DNA of 31,827 bases from UBA9715 sp045614225 (GCA_045614225.1 JAZLCO010000131.1:1-31827); one strand, 5' to 3'; positions 21,514 to 31,008 are shown, counted from the stretch's first letter. The notes: generated by a model from the sequence alone, not told the origin. A program made the numbers and translations.

Positions 21514-21975
21514 CTACAGGCTCGCGGGACCTGCCGGGACGAAACCGGTCTGCGGAGTCTGCTGCTGCTCATCGTCCTCATCATCCTTGGTCTTCTTGCG
21601 CGTGACGATCGCAAGCACGATGTTGATGATGCCAATGATGCCGAACACCAGCGACCAGCTGTCGAAGATAGCCATCGGCTGCGTGAGATCCTGTGTCAGG
21701 ACGAACAGGACGATTGCGCCCACAGCGGGAATGACACTCAGGACGCGGCCGAGGCGCTTGCGCTTGTAGATCTCATCGGGCTCTTGCTCGCCAGTCTGCT
21801 CGTCTTCCTCGCCGTCCTTGCGGTTACGGCCGAATGCGAAGATCAGCATGATCGCTGCCAGAATCGTGGTAACGATGGTGGCAATCAGGTCGAACAGCGA
21901 CCAGGAGCCTTCGCCCTCGCCAAGGGCGTTGCCATCGTCGTTGATGGTCTGGGCCTGAGGCGTCGGGTTATTAGC
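21514..21975 (-). repeat. Conserved 3' domain, copy 1 (three-helix anchor)
   Basis: This segment encodes the last ~150 residues of the giant protein and is closely similar at DNA and protein level to 31141-31620. Both end QQTPQTGFVPAGPASL and have nearly the same three hydrophobic helices. Stretches such as ACAGGCTCGCGGGACCTGCC are identical. Confidence 0.85.
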
Positions 21976-24900
21976 AATCGGCGTGGCAGCCGGAGCAGCA
22001 GGTGTCGCAGGAACAGCTGCAGCTGGAGTGACGGGCACGAAGGCTGCAGGAGCTGCCGGAGCCGGAGCCGGAGCCGCAACCGGAGTAACAGACTCGCCCG
22101 GAGTGGTCACCGTCGAGGTGACGGTCTTCGTCGGATCGTTCGGGTCGGTCGTCGTCACCGTCGCGGTATTGGTGAGCGAACGGCCCGCATCGCCTGCGAC
22201 CACTTGGTAGGTAACCTGCATGGTCACAGCATTCTCAACACCAGGCGCCAACGAGGCAATCGTCGCGTAGGGCAGCACGGGTTGCAGGCCAGAGATTCCG
22301 CTCATGCTGTCAGCGATATTTACGTTGCTCAGCGTCTGGTTGCCCGTGTTGGTAACCGTGATCGTGTACGTGATCGTGTCGCCCACGTTGTACGTCTGGC
22401 CCGCGGCAGGTGCAGACGGGGTCTTGGCAACGCTAATTGAGCTGCGCGGCTTCTCGGGTGTTACAGGAACGGGGTCGGGAATGACCACACTGGTGCCGCC
22501 ATCAAACTTAACTTGGACGGAGTTGTTGATTACGCCCGCGTCGATATCAGTTTCGGTCACAACATGCGTTGCAGTGGTGTTGACTGTCGCACCAGGCTCA
22601 ACGTTAGTAAACGTCGACTGGGCCAGGGTGAATCCATCTTGCTCGACGAGCGTGATGGTCTTGGGCTCGTCGTAGATGTTGGTCACGCTGATATTCCAAG
22701 TGATGGTCTCACCGAACTTGTACTCCTTGTCCTGGTGAGACTTCTTGCCCACAGCAGACGGATCAACTGGTTTGTTGGGAGTGCCATCAGTTACCTCAAG
22801 GACGCCCAAAGCCTTAGTAATGATGTAGTTCATCGCCTTAGTAGTGCCCAAATTCAGCGAATAGGTGAAGCTGTTGTCGGAGCTGCCAACGAGCGTCTGG
22901 CTACCGGTAACGTTGTAGGTTGCGCCCTCGCCCTCGACGAAGCCGTCGCCGGAAACGGTCACGGTGTCGTTTGTGAGCGCAGTGCCGTCATAAACCTTCG
23001 AATCGGTTGCAGAGGTCAGGGTCACGGACCTAGGCGTAATCTTATAGGTTCTTATCATCTGGCCGGTGTAGTTGCTGCCTTCCTTCGCCGTAATCGTAAC
23101 GGTCACTGTACCAGCATCGGTAGTGTTCTTCGAATAGCTCACGGTGAAGTCTGTCGAGGCAAGTTCGTTGCCAGTCGTCTTATCGGTTATGACAGGCATG
23201 AGCTTCTGAGACTCGCCGTTGTACATAACATCATCAAGGCCGCTGACCGTGAAACGCTTATTGGAAGACGGATCATCCGGATCGGGATCTGTTATGTCGG
23301 CCGGGTTGACGGTGAGCGTGCCGTTGGCGGTGGTCACCAGGTAGTTGCCCACGGCCGTCTCGGTGCCGGTGGCGACGGCGGTGCCGTCGACGGTGGCGAT
23401 CACGTTGGGCTGGCTGCCGATGTTGGTGATCGTGGAGTCCTCGGTCATGACGACCGCGAAGGTGTGCTCGTCGCCCTCCTGCAGCGCGGACGCCTCGAAC
23501 TCGGGCTGCGTGAGCGCCTTGGAGTCGTAGGTCTTCGACGCGTCCTTGGCGGTGATGGTGACCTTCTTCGGGTTGATCGTCAGCGTGCCGTCGGCGGTGG
23601 TAACCAGGTAGTTGCCCACCTCGGTGGCCTCGCCGGTGGTCACCTCGACGCCGTCGACGGTGGCGATCACGTTGGGCTGGGTGCCCACGTTCGTGATCGT
23701 GGACTCGGCGGTCATCACGACCGTGAAGGTGTGCCCGTCGCCCTCCTCCAGGTCGGTCGCGGTGAACCCGCCCTCGGTGAGCGCGCTGCCGTCGTAGGTC
23801 TTCGACGCGTCCTTGGCGGTGATGGTGACGGCCTTCGGGTTGATCTTGAGGGTGCCAACCTTGGCGGTCAAGTTCTCGTAGTTACCGGAGGTCTCGGTGT
23901 CGCCGCGCTTGATCGTGTATGTGTAGGTGTTGTTCTTCTCGGCGTTGTCGGACACGTTGGTAACGCCCGCGGCGGTCGCGGTGATGGCCACCACGTCGCC
24001 GTTCTCGAGCTTGAAGGTCGTGCCAGCTTCATTGGTCGCGTCAACGGCCTCACCGCCGTAAGTGACGGCGTAGGTCTCGTCCTTGTGGAGGGCGCCATCG
24101 TACGTCCACTCGTTGGTTGCAGACTCGATTACCAGCTCCACATTGTCCTTCGTAATCTTCAGCTCGCCGTCGACCGTGGTGACCAGGTAGTTGCCCACGG
24201 CCGTCTCGGTGCCTGTGGTGACGGCGGTGCCGTCGACGGTGGCGATCACGTTGGCCTGGGTGCCCACGTCGGTGATCGTGGAGGCCTCGGTCATCACGAC
24301 CGTAAAGACGTGGTCGTCAGTCGCTTCCAATGCCGTGGCGGTGAACTCGGGCTGGACGAGTGCAGTACCGTCGTAAACCTTCTCTGCATCCTTCGCGGTG
24401 ATGGTGACGACCTTCGGGTCGACGGTCAGCGTGCCCACGTTGGCTGTCACATCGGAGTAGTTTCCGGAAGCGTCAGCGCCGCCGCGCGTGATCGTGTAGG
24501 TGTACGTGTTGTTCTTCTCGGCGTTGTCGGAGACGTTGGTAACACCCGCGGCAGTGGCGGTGATGGTCACCACGTCGCCAGTCGTCAGCGTAAACACCTT
24601 GCCGGTCTCGTCTGCCTCGACCCCAGTTCCGTCATAGGTGACGGTGTAGACCTCGTCCTTATGCAGCTTGTTGTCATAAGTCCAGTTCTTTGTAGAGGAG
24701 GTTATCACGAGAGCGGCTTCGCTGGCCGTGATCTTGAGCGTACCTTCATTCTTAGTGATCTTGTAGTTGTCGGCCTTGAACGCCTCACCCTCAGTGTAGG
24801 TGATGGTGTTGGTGACCTCGCCCTCGGCGACCGTGGTCACAGAACCCGTGGCCTTGACGTCGGTGACCTCGCCAGTCACGAAGCCGGTGTCGTCAGACTG

Positions 24901-27900
24901 CTCCCAGCCGGTAACCGTGGGCTTGGTGAGCGCCGTGCCGTCGTAGGGCTTCTCTGCTGTCTCTGAGGTCAGGGTCACCGGGCGGGCCGTGATGGTCAGG
25001 TCGGCGCTGGAGGTCGCCGTGTTCTCGTAGTTCGGGTTGGTGGCGCGGACCTGGATGGTGCAGCTGTCGGCCACGGCGGTGGCGGTCAGGCTGGACAGGT
25101 CGGTCGTCCACGCCTCGCCGTCCTTGCTGTACTCGATGGTCGTCGTGCCGGAGGCCGCGTTGGTGGTCGCGGCGGCCGGCAGCGCGTGGGCCTCGGCGTC
25201 GTAGACGTAGGACTTGCCCTCGAGGCTGACCGTCAGCGCGGTCGTGGTCTTGGTGATCGTGAGCGCGCCGTTGACGACGGTGACGTCGTAGTTGGCGGTC
25301 ACGGCGTTGCCGTCGGCGTCCTCGATGACGACGTCGTCCTTCGCGGTGATGGTGCCCTCGTAGGGGCCGCCGGCCTCGATGCCGGAGGCGGAGAACGTCA
25401 CGTTGTGCTCATGGCCCTCGACCAGGCCGGCCTCGGCGGTGGTCTCGGTGACCTCGACCGTGCTGATGGTGATGGTCGAGCCGGTGTACTCCTTGGTCTC
25501 GGACTTGCCGGTGAAGGTCACCGGGCGGGCCGTGATGGTCAGCGTGCCGGGAGTATAGGTTACCGTGTAGTAACTCGGAATGCCCGTAATCTCACCCTGC
25601 TCTTCTTCGGTCAGGTAGTTCAACGGGCTTTCGGACACATTGGTGATGGACGGGGCCGTCCCAAGCGCAGCCTCGATGGCCGCCTCGTCAGCGCTCAGCG
25701 CGCCGGTGACGGTATATTCGCCATTCAGCGGCTGCCCGTCATATACCTTGCTATCCGTCTTAGCCGTAATCGTCAGCGGTAGTGTGTAGTAAATAGTGAT
25801 GACATTGCCGTCGGCAGAGACCGTTACCGTTTGACTCGGGTTGTAGCTGTCTACGGTGAGATTCTTTTCCTGATACGTGGTCTTGGGCGTCGCGGTGAAA
25901 TCGGTGCCAATTGTCTTAGTCGTGGTTTCGTCGTCCGCAACTTGCGTTGTCGTGCCTTTGAGATAGTGGTGGACGGTGACCGTCGCCGTATTCATCTTGA
26001 AGTGCGCATAGTACGTGTGGGCTTCGTACAAGCCACTTGCGTTCTTTTCGGGCACAAATTCTGCAACAGAGCTAATCGGGTCAGTTCCATCATCGACGGT
26101 CCAGTAGTCGAAAATATATGTTTCAGACGAGGGCGTCGCTGAAGAACCTTGAGCCGTACCGGAAGCCGCCTTGATGGTTTCGGACGTCGGAGAAACTGTT
26201 CCCCTTCCTGTGCTGTCATCGGCGACCGCATAGCTGATGGTGACGTCGTTCTCTTCCCACACCGCGAACATCGCATGATATGGCAGGTTCTCGTCAGGTG
26301 CTACCTGGGTGACGGCGGTGCCAGACGTGCTGCCAAGATGGTATGTTCCGTCTTCCTTGTAATGCAGATACAGATCGCTTTCCGTCAAGTTTTGCGTGTA
26401 ATTGGTGGGGGTCGTTTCCCATGTGGCAGCTTCTTGTCCTGCGGTCTCGTAGTCTTGACTCGTGCTGGTGGCTACCCTCGCCCAGCCGAGGAACGTGTAG
26501 CCGTCGCGCGATGGTGCCGCGGGAATATCGACCCCGACGTTAATCACGGCCGGCGCTGAGGTGATGTACGCTGCAGTGCCATCGTTCTTGTACCAGCTAA
26601 TGTGCGTCGGCGTTGGTTCTTCGGAATCGATGTAGACCGCCTTCAGTTGCACCGTGTACTTCTTGGTATCGCCATTCGGCGCAGGAGTAGAGAGATCTTC
26701 AACCTTCGCGTTGGCCTTCAATACAGTAAAGGTATCGCCGGGGAGGACTTTCGTTCCGGTGCCGACCCAGGCGCCATTCTCCCACTTCTGGACTTCCCAA
26801 TAGCCAAATACCTTACTGCTATCGGTTGTCTTCGAAGCAGCTCCTGCAGGTGCTTTTGCCTTATCTACGTAAGTGTGGGTATCTGTAGGAGCTCCATAAC
26901 CCCCATGATCGTTATCTGCATCATATTCGACTACGATACCGGAGGCGCCTTCCAACGTCGAATGCCACTTCGCATAGATGTCCAGTTTTGTGGTGATCCA
27001 GAAACGGTCTTTTCCAGGAGTATCTGGATTGTCGTCGTCGTCATAACCAGTAGCATCGGAGTTGAACTTCGGATTCTCCAGGAAACCATTGTTATTATAG
27101 GTGTCCGTCATGTCGACGGTCTTATCGTAAGGCGTTGTGACGTTGGACTCGTTGATTATGTACGCTTCGCCGTTAAACACCTGCGTGAATTCCGGATCGA
27201 GGTACCAGCCATCAAAGGCAAATCCGGCCAAATCTCTACCGGTGGGCTCGCTGACGTGGCCGCCTTCGCTGATACGGAAGGTCATAGCCTGTTCGTCTGT
27301 ACCCCAATTGATGTTGCCAGTTGCGCCTTCCGGATAGTTCACATGCAGGAAGACACGATATTGCTTTTGACGCCATTTTGCGTATACCGTTATGCCGCCC
27401 TCTGGCATAGTAGTGAACTCGTACGGCTGAGTGCATGCGCTATCGATGTACCAGCCCTCGAACACATAACCAGAGGGGGTGTGGGCTGTATCTGGTTTAT
27501 CGGCATTATGAGATGAAATGTCTGCGCCGAAGGCAATACCGGTCTCGGTTCCAATCTTCCCCATTCCAGGTTCTTCTAACGGATTGCCGTTTCCATCAAC
27601 ATATTTGCCGTCCATGTAGTTGATGGAGTAGGCGTTTCGACTGTAATAGAACTTAATCGTATAGTTATTGCTCTCGTCCAGCGAAACTTTTCCATCTTCA
27701 TCATAGACAGGGTCAGAGGCGAAATGAGAATAGCCAGCAATGTTGATAAAGTCCTCTGTCTCGGTTGAACGAATTCCACCATTGGAGTCAATGGTCACAT
27801 GCTGGTGTTCGACGAAGGACTTATCTTGATACTCAACCGTGCCCTCATCGCCAATAGCTTCCGTGTAATAGTACATATGAATCGTCGTACCCTGACCATA

Positions 27901-30696
27901 TCGCAACGCATGGAACGTGCTGTTCTCTTCGCGCATCTGCTCAATGGAAGGAACGTCGCCGGTTGTATACACCGAACTGTCCTGGGGCGTCCATACATAA
28001 CCATCGTAGCCGGTTATTGGGAAGTTGCTGGAGATGTCTTGGCCATACTTAGCAGTAATGGTTTTTACGGTTGAATAATTGGGACGGTAGGTCGTAATAC
28101 TTTCATTATTGCTCCAATACTGATATTGACCATTGTTGGCTCTGTAGATCCATCTCCATTGTCCATAATCATTTTGATAAGGATAAACCCTGGTGTAGGT
28201 GTAGCCAGAATAAGCATTCCCAGAACGCGCGTAATACTCTCCGTCTTCATCAGCATCTCTTGCTCGAGTAGATCCATTGCTTGTGTAACTACCGTTTGGT
28301 GCCTGGAACGTCAGGGTGTACTCCGTGCGGTCATAGTACACATTAAGCACAGAATTGCCCTCCGTCTTGATTGTGACATTCTGGTTGAATTCCTTCAGAT
28401 GGAAGCCCGTGTACTGCTTATCACTGCCGTTTATGCGTGCGTAAGCATCGTTGCCTGTACCCTGCTGCGTAACTGCGTTTATCGTGTCGCCCACATTGCC
28501 GTTTAACGTTATTGCCTCTTCAAAGTCATATCCATCACAGGCAAGATTCTGCTTCCATATGATGATAGTGTAATCAGCAGTTGTATTCGGGATCCAGCGC
28601 GCATAGACAGTCGTCTTGTCGGTCAACGTCTGGCTGAAATCATATTGGGTGCCGCCAGAGGTCTGATCGGCTACTGTCTTATCCAAATACCATCCGTCGA
28701 AAGTATAGCCGTTACGGATCATGTTGGCATCGTTCGGCCTGGTGGGAGTCTCGTCTGTATAAACGAACTGTGGCGCATTATAGGTGGCGCCTTTTCCGTT
28801 TTCATCAAAGATAAACCAGTTGCCTTTCGGAGCATTGACACCGAAAACAACGTTGCCAGTAATCGTTATGTTGTCGTTGTTCTGATAAGCATGGCCTTCT
28901 TCATATCCAACGATATGAGTGCTGCCTTCGCGGACTTTCCAGCCTTCGAAGTGATAATGGCTGTCCTGTACGGTGTAAGCCATATTCACTTTGTACGGTT
29001 GCTGTTCAGAGGTTGCATCTGCGCGAAAAGTCACCTCCTCCTGACCGAGGGAGATCTCCTTCTCGTCCAGGTAGGTGATTCGGTAATCTTTGAACAGCAT
29101 CGCATAGTAAGTTACCTCTGTTCCATCTGATGCTGGCGGAAGCAGCGCGGCTACCTCTGTACGGACTTGCGCAATCGTCTTGGCTTCTGTTGTCGGGGTA
29201 TAGTTCGGATCTGTCGTCCAGCCGCGGAAGTAGACGCCGTTTTCAAGCTCGCCCGCACCAGGGTCGTAAAGAACGACTTCCATGTCGTCGTTCTGTTTGA
29301 CGTACATGGAATCAATCACAGCATTGTTCAAGCCCTTGAAAATAACCTTCACGCGTGCATCAGTGCCGGTTTCCACGATGGCGTAAATCGAAAACTCCTC
29401 AGAGGTAAACGCCATCGTATTCGCAGTCGCCTTCTGCTCGGTCACAACCGAAGCGGCACCTTCGTCGTCGATGTGAACGACAGCCGGTTCCTTGGCAGCC
29501 AGGACGACCGGCGATCGCAGCGAAACGTTAATCGGAATCTTGGGCTCAATCTCTTCGCCCTCATCGTTCTTGAACGTGATGTCGACAGCGGCAACGTTCT
29601 TGACAGTCTTGCCATCTTCGAGGGCAGCCTCGACTGCGTCGATGACGTCCTCGTCGGGAACGGCGACCACTTCCATGGTGGTGCCTGCAGGGAACGCACC
29701 CTCGGGGGCGACCACGGTAGCAGTCACACCGTTGGGAGCGGTTTTGAAGAACGATTGTGCGGGCAGCTCTTCAGCTTCTTCGGCGGGGACGGCTTCTTCG
29801 TCTTCCTCGGAAGTGGCGTCAGTATTGGCATCGGCTTCATCGGCAGCCTTCTCAACCAAACCGGCAACAGCGTATGCTTTCAATTCATCGGCGGTGAACG
29901 TCTGCTGGGAAGCAGTTGCAGGAACGGTGGTGGAGATCTTCTCGATCGAGCTGTCGTCCTTGATGCGATAAACGACGAACTCATCGCCTTCAAGATCGGT
30001 GGTGTTTTCGAACTTGACGGTGACATCAGCCTTGGGCTGGATCGCCTTGCCGTCGGCGTCGGCAAGCTCGATCTTGAGAGCCTTGACTTGCTTGGCGGTC
30101 TTGCCGCTGGCGGCTTCGACCTTCTCGGTCAGCTGCTCGTCGGTGAGCGCCACCGAGCTGACGGCCAGCTTCGCGCCCTCGGGTAGCGCGCCCTCGGGAG
30201 CGTCGACCGTGACGACCATGCCGTTGAAGCTGGCATCAAGGGTAACTGCGGGATAAGCGGTCTCTTCCGCCTTCTCCTTGTCGCCTTCTTTCTCGGCGGG
30301 AGCAGCTTCCTTGCTGGCTTCGTCGTCTGCCGGTTCGGCAGCTTGTTGCGACGCGTCACCTTCCTCGGCGGCAGGCTCGACAGCGGCTCCGGAATCCGCT
30401 GGCGCTTCAGCTGCAGGCTCGGCTGCTGGCTCGGGCTCGGCAGCTTCAACAGCCGCCGGCGCTTCGGGCGCCGCAGGCACCTCCTGTACAGCCTCTTGCT
30501 CGGCTGCACCATCTGCCTCGTCTGCCATGATGTCGCTTGCAACGGGGAGGTCTTCCTCATCCGTCGCGAACGCGGTCTTGATCGACGTCGCGTTCCATGT
30601 CATGAGCGCCAGCGAGAGGGTCAACAAGATCGCAATAACCTTGCCCTCGGGAGTCTTAGCGCCCTGCATGATTCTGTTCAAGGTCTTCTCGAACAT
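21514..30696 (-). CDS. Giant MBG-repeat surface protein (3060 residues)
   Basis: Secreted or surface protein. Residues 1-47 hold a basic start and signal-like helix (KVIAILLTLSLALMTW, then TAFATDEE). An Ala/Glu/Pro-rich acidic stretch (to about 145) is followed by two ZU5-like modules (about 148-275 and 313-440) of the pattern APEGAxPxGxxxxV...ELKAYAVAG. Then come InlB/Listeria-Bacteroides-type repeats with the GYTFDGWYLD...TVYARW pattern (about 445-1540: for example near 584, 666, 1080, 1164 and 1402) and a MucBP-like segment (about 1568-1640, VHHYLKGTTTQVADD). Eleven MBG-like modules (1641-2636; AKDASKTYDGSALTE type) and two DUF11-like domains (about 2637-2865) follow. A Pro/Ala linker precedes three transmembrane helices at the C-terminus with a cytoplasmic basic KRKRLGR loop and the tail QQTPQTGFVPAGPASL. 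No LPxTG-then-helix anchor exists. Adhesin or matrix role is inferred. The start ATG 30696 lies behind GGTGGGACC, a poor ribosome-binding site. Confidence 0.85.
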   Translation of the reverse strand: MFEKTLNRIMQGAKTPEGKVIAILLTLSLALMTWNATSIKTAFATDEEDLPVASDIMADEADGAAEQEAVQEVPAAPEAPAAVEAAEPEPAAEPAAEAPADSGAAVEPAAEEGDASQQAAEPADDEASKEAAPAEKEGDKEKAEETAYPAVTLDASFNGMVVTVDAPEGALPEGAKLAVSSVALTDEQLTEKVEAASGKTAKQVKALKIELADADGKAIQPKADVTVKFENTTDLEGDEFVVYRIKDDSSIEKISTTVPATASQQTFTADELKAYAVAGLVEKAADEADANTDATSEEDEEAVPAEEAEELPAQSFFKTAPNGVTATVVAPEGAFPAGTTMEVVAVPDEDVIDAVEAALEDGKTVKNVAAVDITFKNDEGEEIEPKIPINVSLRSPVVLAAKEPAVVHIDDEGAASVVTEQKATANTMAFTSEEFSIYAIVETGTDARVKVIFKGLNNAVIDSMYVKQNDDMEVVLYDPGAGELENGVYFRGWTTDPNYTPTTEAKTIAQVRTEVAALLPPASDGTEVTYYAMLFKDYRITYLDEKEISLGQEEVTFRADATSEQQPYKVNMAYTVQDSHYHFEGWKVREGSTHIVGYEEGHAYQNNDNITITGNVVFGVNAPKGNWFIFDENGKGATYNAPQFVYTDETPTRPNDANMIRNGYTFDGWYLDKTVADQTSGGTQYDFSQTLTDKTTVYARWIPNTTADYTIIIWKQNLACDGYDFEEAITLNGNVGDTINAVTQQGTGNDAYARINGSDKQYTGFHLKEFNQNVTIKTEGNSVLNVYYDRTEYTLTFQAPNGSYTSNGSTRARDADEDGEYYARSGNAYSGYTYTRVYPYQNDYGQWRWIYRANNGQYQYWSNNESITTYRPNYSTVKTITAKYGQDISSNFPITGYDGYVWTPQDSSVYTTGDVPSIEQMREENSTFHALRYGQGTTIHMYYYTEAIGDEGTVEYQDKSFVEHQHVTIDSNGGIRSTETEDFINIAGYSHFASDPVYDEDGKVSLDESNNYTIKFYYSRNAYSINYMDGKYVDGNGNPLEEPGMGKIGTETGIAFGADISSHNADKPDTAHTPSGYVFEGWYIDSACTQPYEFTTMPEGGITVYAKWRQKQYRVFLHVNYPEGATGNINWGTDEQAMTFRISEGGHVSEPTGRDLAGFAFDGWYLDPEFTQVFNGEAYIINESNVTTPYDKTVDMTDTYNNNGFLENPKFNSDATGYDDDDNPDTPGKDRFWITTKLDIYAKWHSTLEGASGIVVEYDADNDHGGYGAPTDTHTYVDKAKAPAGAASKTTDSSKVFGYWEVQKWENGAWVGTGTKVLPGDTFTVLKANAKVEDLSTPAPNGDTKKYTVQLKAVYIDSEEPTPTHISWYKNDGTAAYITSAPAVINVGVDIPAAPSRDGYTFLGWARVATSTSQDYETAGQEAATWETTPTNYTQNLTESDLYLHYKEDGTYHLGSTSGTAVTQVAPDENLPYHAMFAVWEENDVTISYAVADDSTGRGTVSPTSETIKAASGTAQGSSATPSSETYIFDYWTVDDGTDPISSVAEFVPEKNASGLYEAHTYYAHFKMNTATVTVHHYLKGTTTQVADDETTTKTIGTDFTATPKTTYQEKNLTVDSYNPSQTVTVSADGNVITIYYTLPLTITAKTDSKVYDGQPLNGEYTVTGALSADEAAIEAALGTAPSITNVSESPLNYLTEEEQGEITGIPSYYTVTYTPGTLTITARPVTFTGKSETKEYTGSTITISTVEVTETTAEAGLVEGHEHNVTFSASGIEAGGPYEGTITAKDDVVIEDADGNAVTANYDVTVVNGALTITKTTTALTVSLEGKSYVYDAEAHALPAAATTNAASGTTTIEYSKDGEAWTTDLSSLTATAVADSCTIQVRATNPNYENTATSSADLTITARPVTLTSETAEKPYDGTALTKPTVTGWEQSDDTGFVTGEVTDVKATGSVTTVAEGEVTNTITYTEGEAFKADNYKITKNEGTLKITASEAALVITSSTKNWTYDNKLHKDEVYTVTYDGTGVEADETGKVFTLTTGDVVTITATAAGVTNVSDNAEKNNTYTYTITRGGADASGNYSDVTANVGTLTVDPKVVTITAKDAEKVYDGTALVQPEFTATALEATDDHVFTVVMTEASTITDVGTQANVIATVDGTAVTTGTETAVGNYLVTTVDGELKITKDNVELVIESATNEWTYDGALHKDETYAVTYGGEAVDATNEAGTTFKLENGDVVAITATAAGVTNVSDNAEKNNTYTYTIKRGDTETSGNYENLTAKVGTLKINPKAVTITAKDASKTYDGSALTEGGFTATDLEEGDGHTFTVVMTAESTITNVGTQPNVIATVDGVEVTTGEATEVGNYLVTTADGTLTINPKKVTITAKDASKTYDSKALTQPEFEASALQEGDEHTFAVVMTEDSTITNIGSQPNVIATVDGTAVATGTETAVGNYLVTTANGTLTVNPADITDPDPDDPSSNKRFTVSGLDDVMYNGESQKLMPVITDKTTGNELASTDFTVSYSKNTTDAGTVTVTITAKEGSNYTGQMIRTYKITPRSVTLTSATDSKVYDGTALTNDTVTVSGDGFVEGEGATYNVTGSQTLVGSSDNSFTYSLNLGTTKAMNYIITKALGVLEVTDGTPNKPVDPSAVGKKSHQDKEYKFGETITWNISVTNIYDEPKTITLVEQDGFTLAQSTFTNVEPGATVNTTATHVVTETDIDAGVINNSVQVKFDGGTSVVIPDPVPVTPEKPRSSISVAKTPSAPAAGQTYNVGDTITYTITVTNTGNQTLSNVNIADSMSGISGLQPVLPYATIASLAPGVENAVTMQVTYQVVAGDAGRSLTNTATVTTTDPNDPTKTVTSTVTTPGESVTPVAAPAPAPAAPAAFVPVTPAAAVPATPAAPAATPIANNPTPQAQTINDDGNALGEGEGSWSLFDLIATIVTTILAAIMLIFAFGRNRKDGEEDEQTGEQEPDEIYKRKRLGRVLSVIPAVGAIVLFVLTQDLTQPMAIFDSWSLVFGIIGIINIVLAIVTRKKTKDDEDDEQQQTPQTGFVPAGPASL
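22790..25775 (-). repeat. Array of eleven MBG-like modules
   Basis: Successive units of about 75-105 residues start with xVTITAKDAxKxYDG and end with NYLVTTxDGTLTINPK-like strands. Units at 23576-23838 and 23282-23575, and that at 24148-24417, are very similar in DNA (for example GTCGACGGTGGCGATCACGT is shared by all three). The units at 23839-24147 and 24418-24728 form a second subtype sharing AAGVTNVSDNAEKNNTYTYT. The order suggests duplication of a two-module block. Confidence 0.8.
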
Positions 30697-30698
30697 GG

Positions 30699-30778
30699 TC
30701 CCACCACTTTCTGCCGATTACTTCCCACCGGGGCTTTCCCACAAGCCCCACCCAGATGAAGTCCCACCTACATCTGGG
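30699..30778 (-). promoter_or_regulatory. Leader with hairpins displaying GTGGGA motifs
   Basis: The minus strand has four (G/T)GTGGGA motifs, at 30762-30768, 30737-30743, 30723-30729 and 30699-30705. The first lies in the loop of a perfect 8-bp hairpin (CCCAGATG...CATCTGGG, 30751-30778). The second is exactly the 6-base loop of a 7-bp hairpin (GGGGCTT-GTGGGA-AAGCCCC, 30730-30749). The last overlaps the ribosome-binding position just before the ATG. This is the layout of a translational regulator that binds GGA in loops, or of a ribosome standby leader. Confidence 0.6.
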
Positions 30779-30798
30779 CATAGTTCAGCTAGTTAAGC

Positions 30799-30825
30799 AT
30801 GTTACATTGTGAAGCATTTTGACAA
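30799..30825 (-). promoter_or_regulatory. Weak promoter candidate for the giant surface gene
   Basis: TTGTCA (30820-30825) and TAACAT (30799-30804) are on the minus strand, but the spacer is only 15 bases. It would place the transcript start just upstream of the hairpin leader. Confidence 0.3.
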
Positions 30826-30979
30826 GAATCCGAAGAGCTGACGGAATTGTTGATAATTTGCCACCATTTGTCGATTGTTTTAAGAAACGCAGACGCCATC
30901 AGGCTGTGTTTTATTTCGCGGTTTGGTGTACTTCATTCAAGTTGTTCCATTTATTGGACGCTGTTTCTTGTGAAACATT

Positions 30980-31008
30980 CTGCAACGGAGACCTGGGCTC
31001 TGTTGCAG
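30980..31008. repeat. Inverted repeat in the gap upstream of the giant gene
   Basis: CTGCAACGGAG and CTCTGTTGCAG pair with one mismatch around a 7-base loop. The surrounding gap (30830-31067) is AT-richer than its neighbours and contains no recognisable gene. Its role (operator or terminator) is not determined. Confidence 0.5.

Noticed and set aside
21514..21560. Sortase signal at the giant protein's C-terminus (TPQTG)
   Set aside because: It lies after the last hydrophobic helix and near the very end, so it cannot be followed by the membrane helix and basic tail a sortase substrate needs.
22513..24966. An 817-codon plus-strand open frame antisense to the giant gene
   Set aside because: It mirrors the GC-rich MBG repeats, its translation is low-complexity (GGDHVGL-type) and it has no ribosome-binding site; it is a shadow of the repeats.
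22790..25775. CRISPR array or satellite-like DNA
   Set aside because: The repeats are about 250-310 bp, encode protein modules in frame, and vary like coding repeats; there are no short identical repeats with unique spacers.
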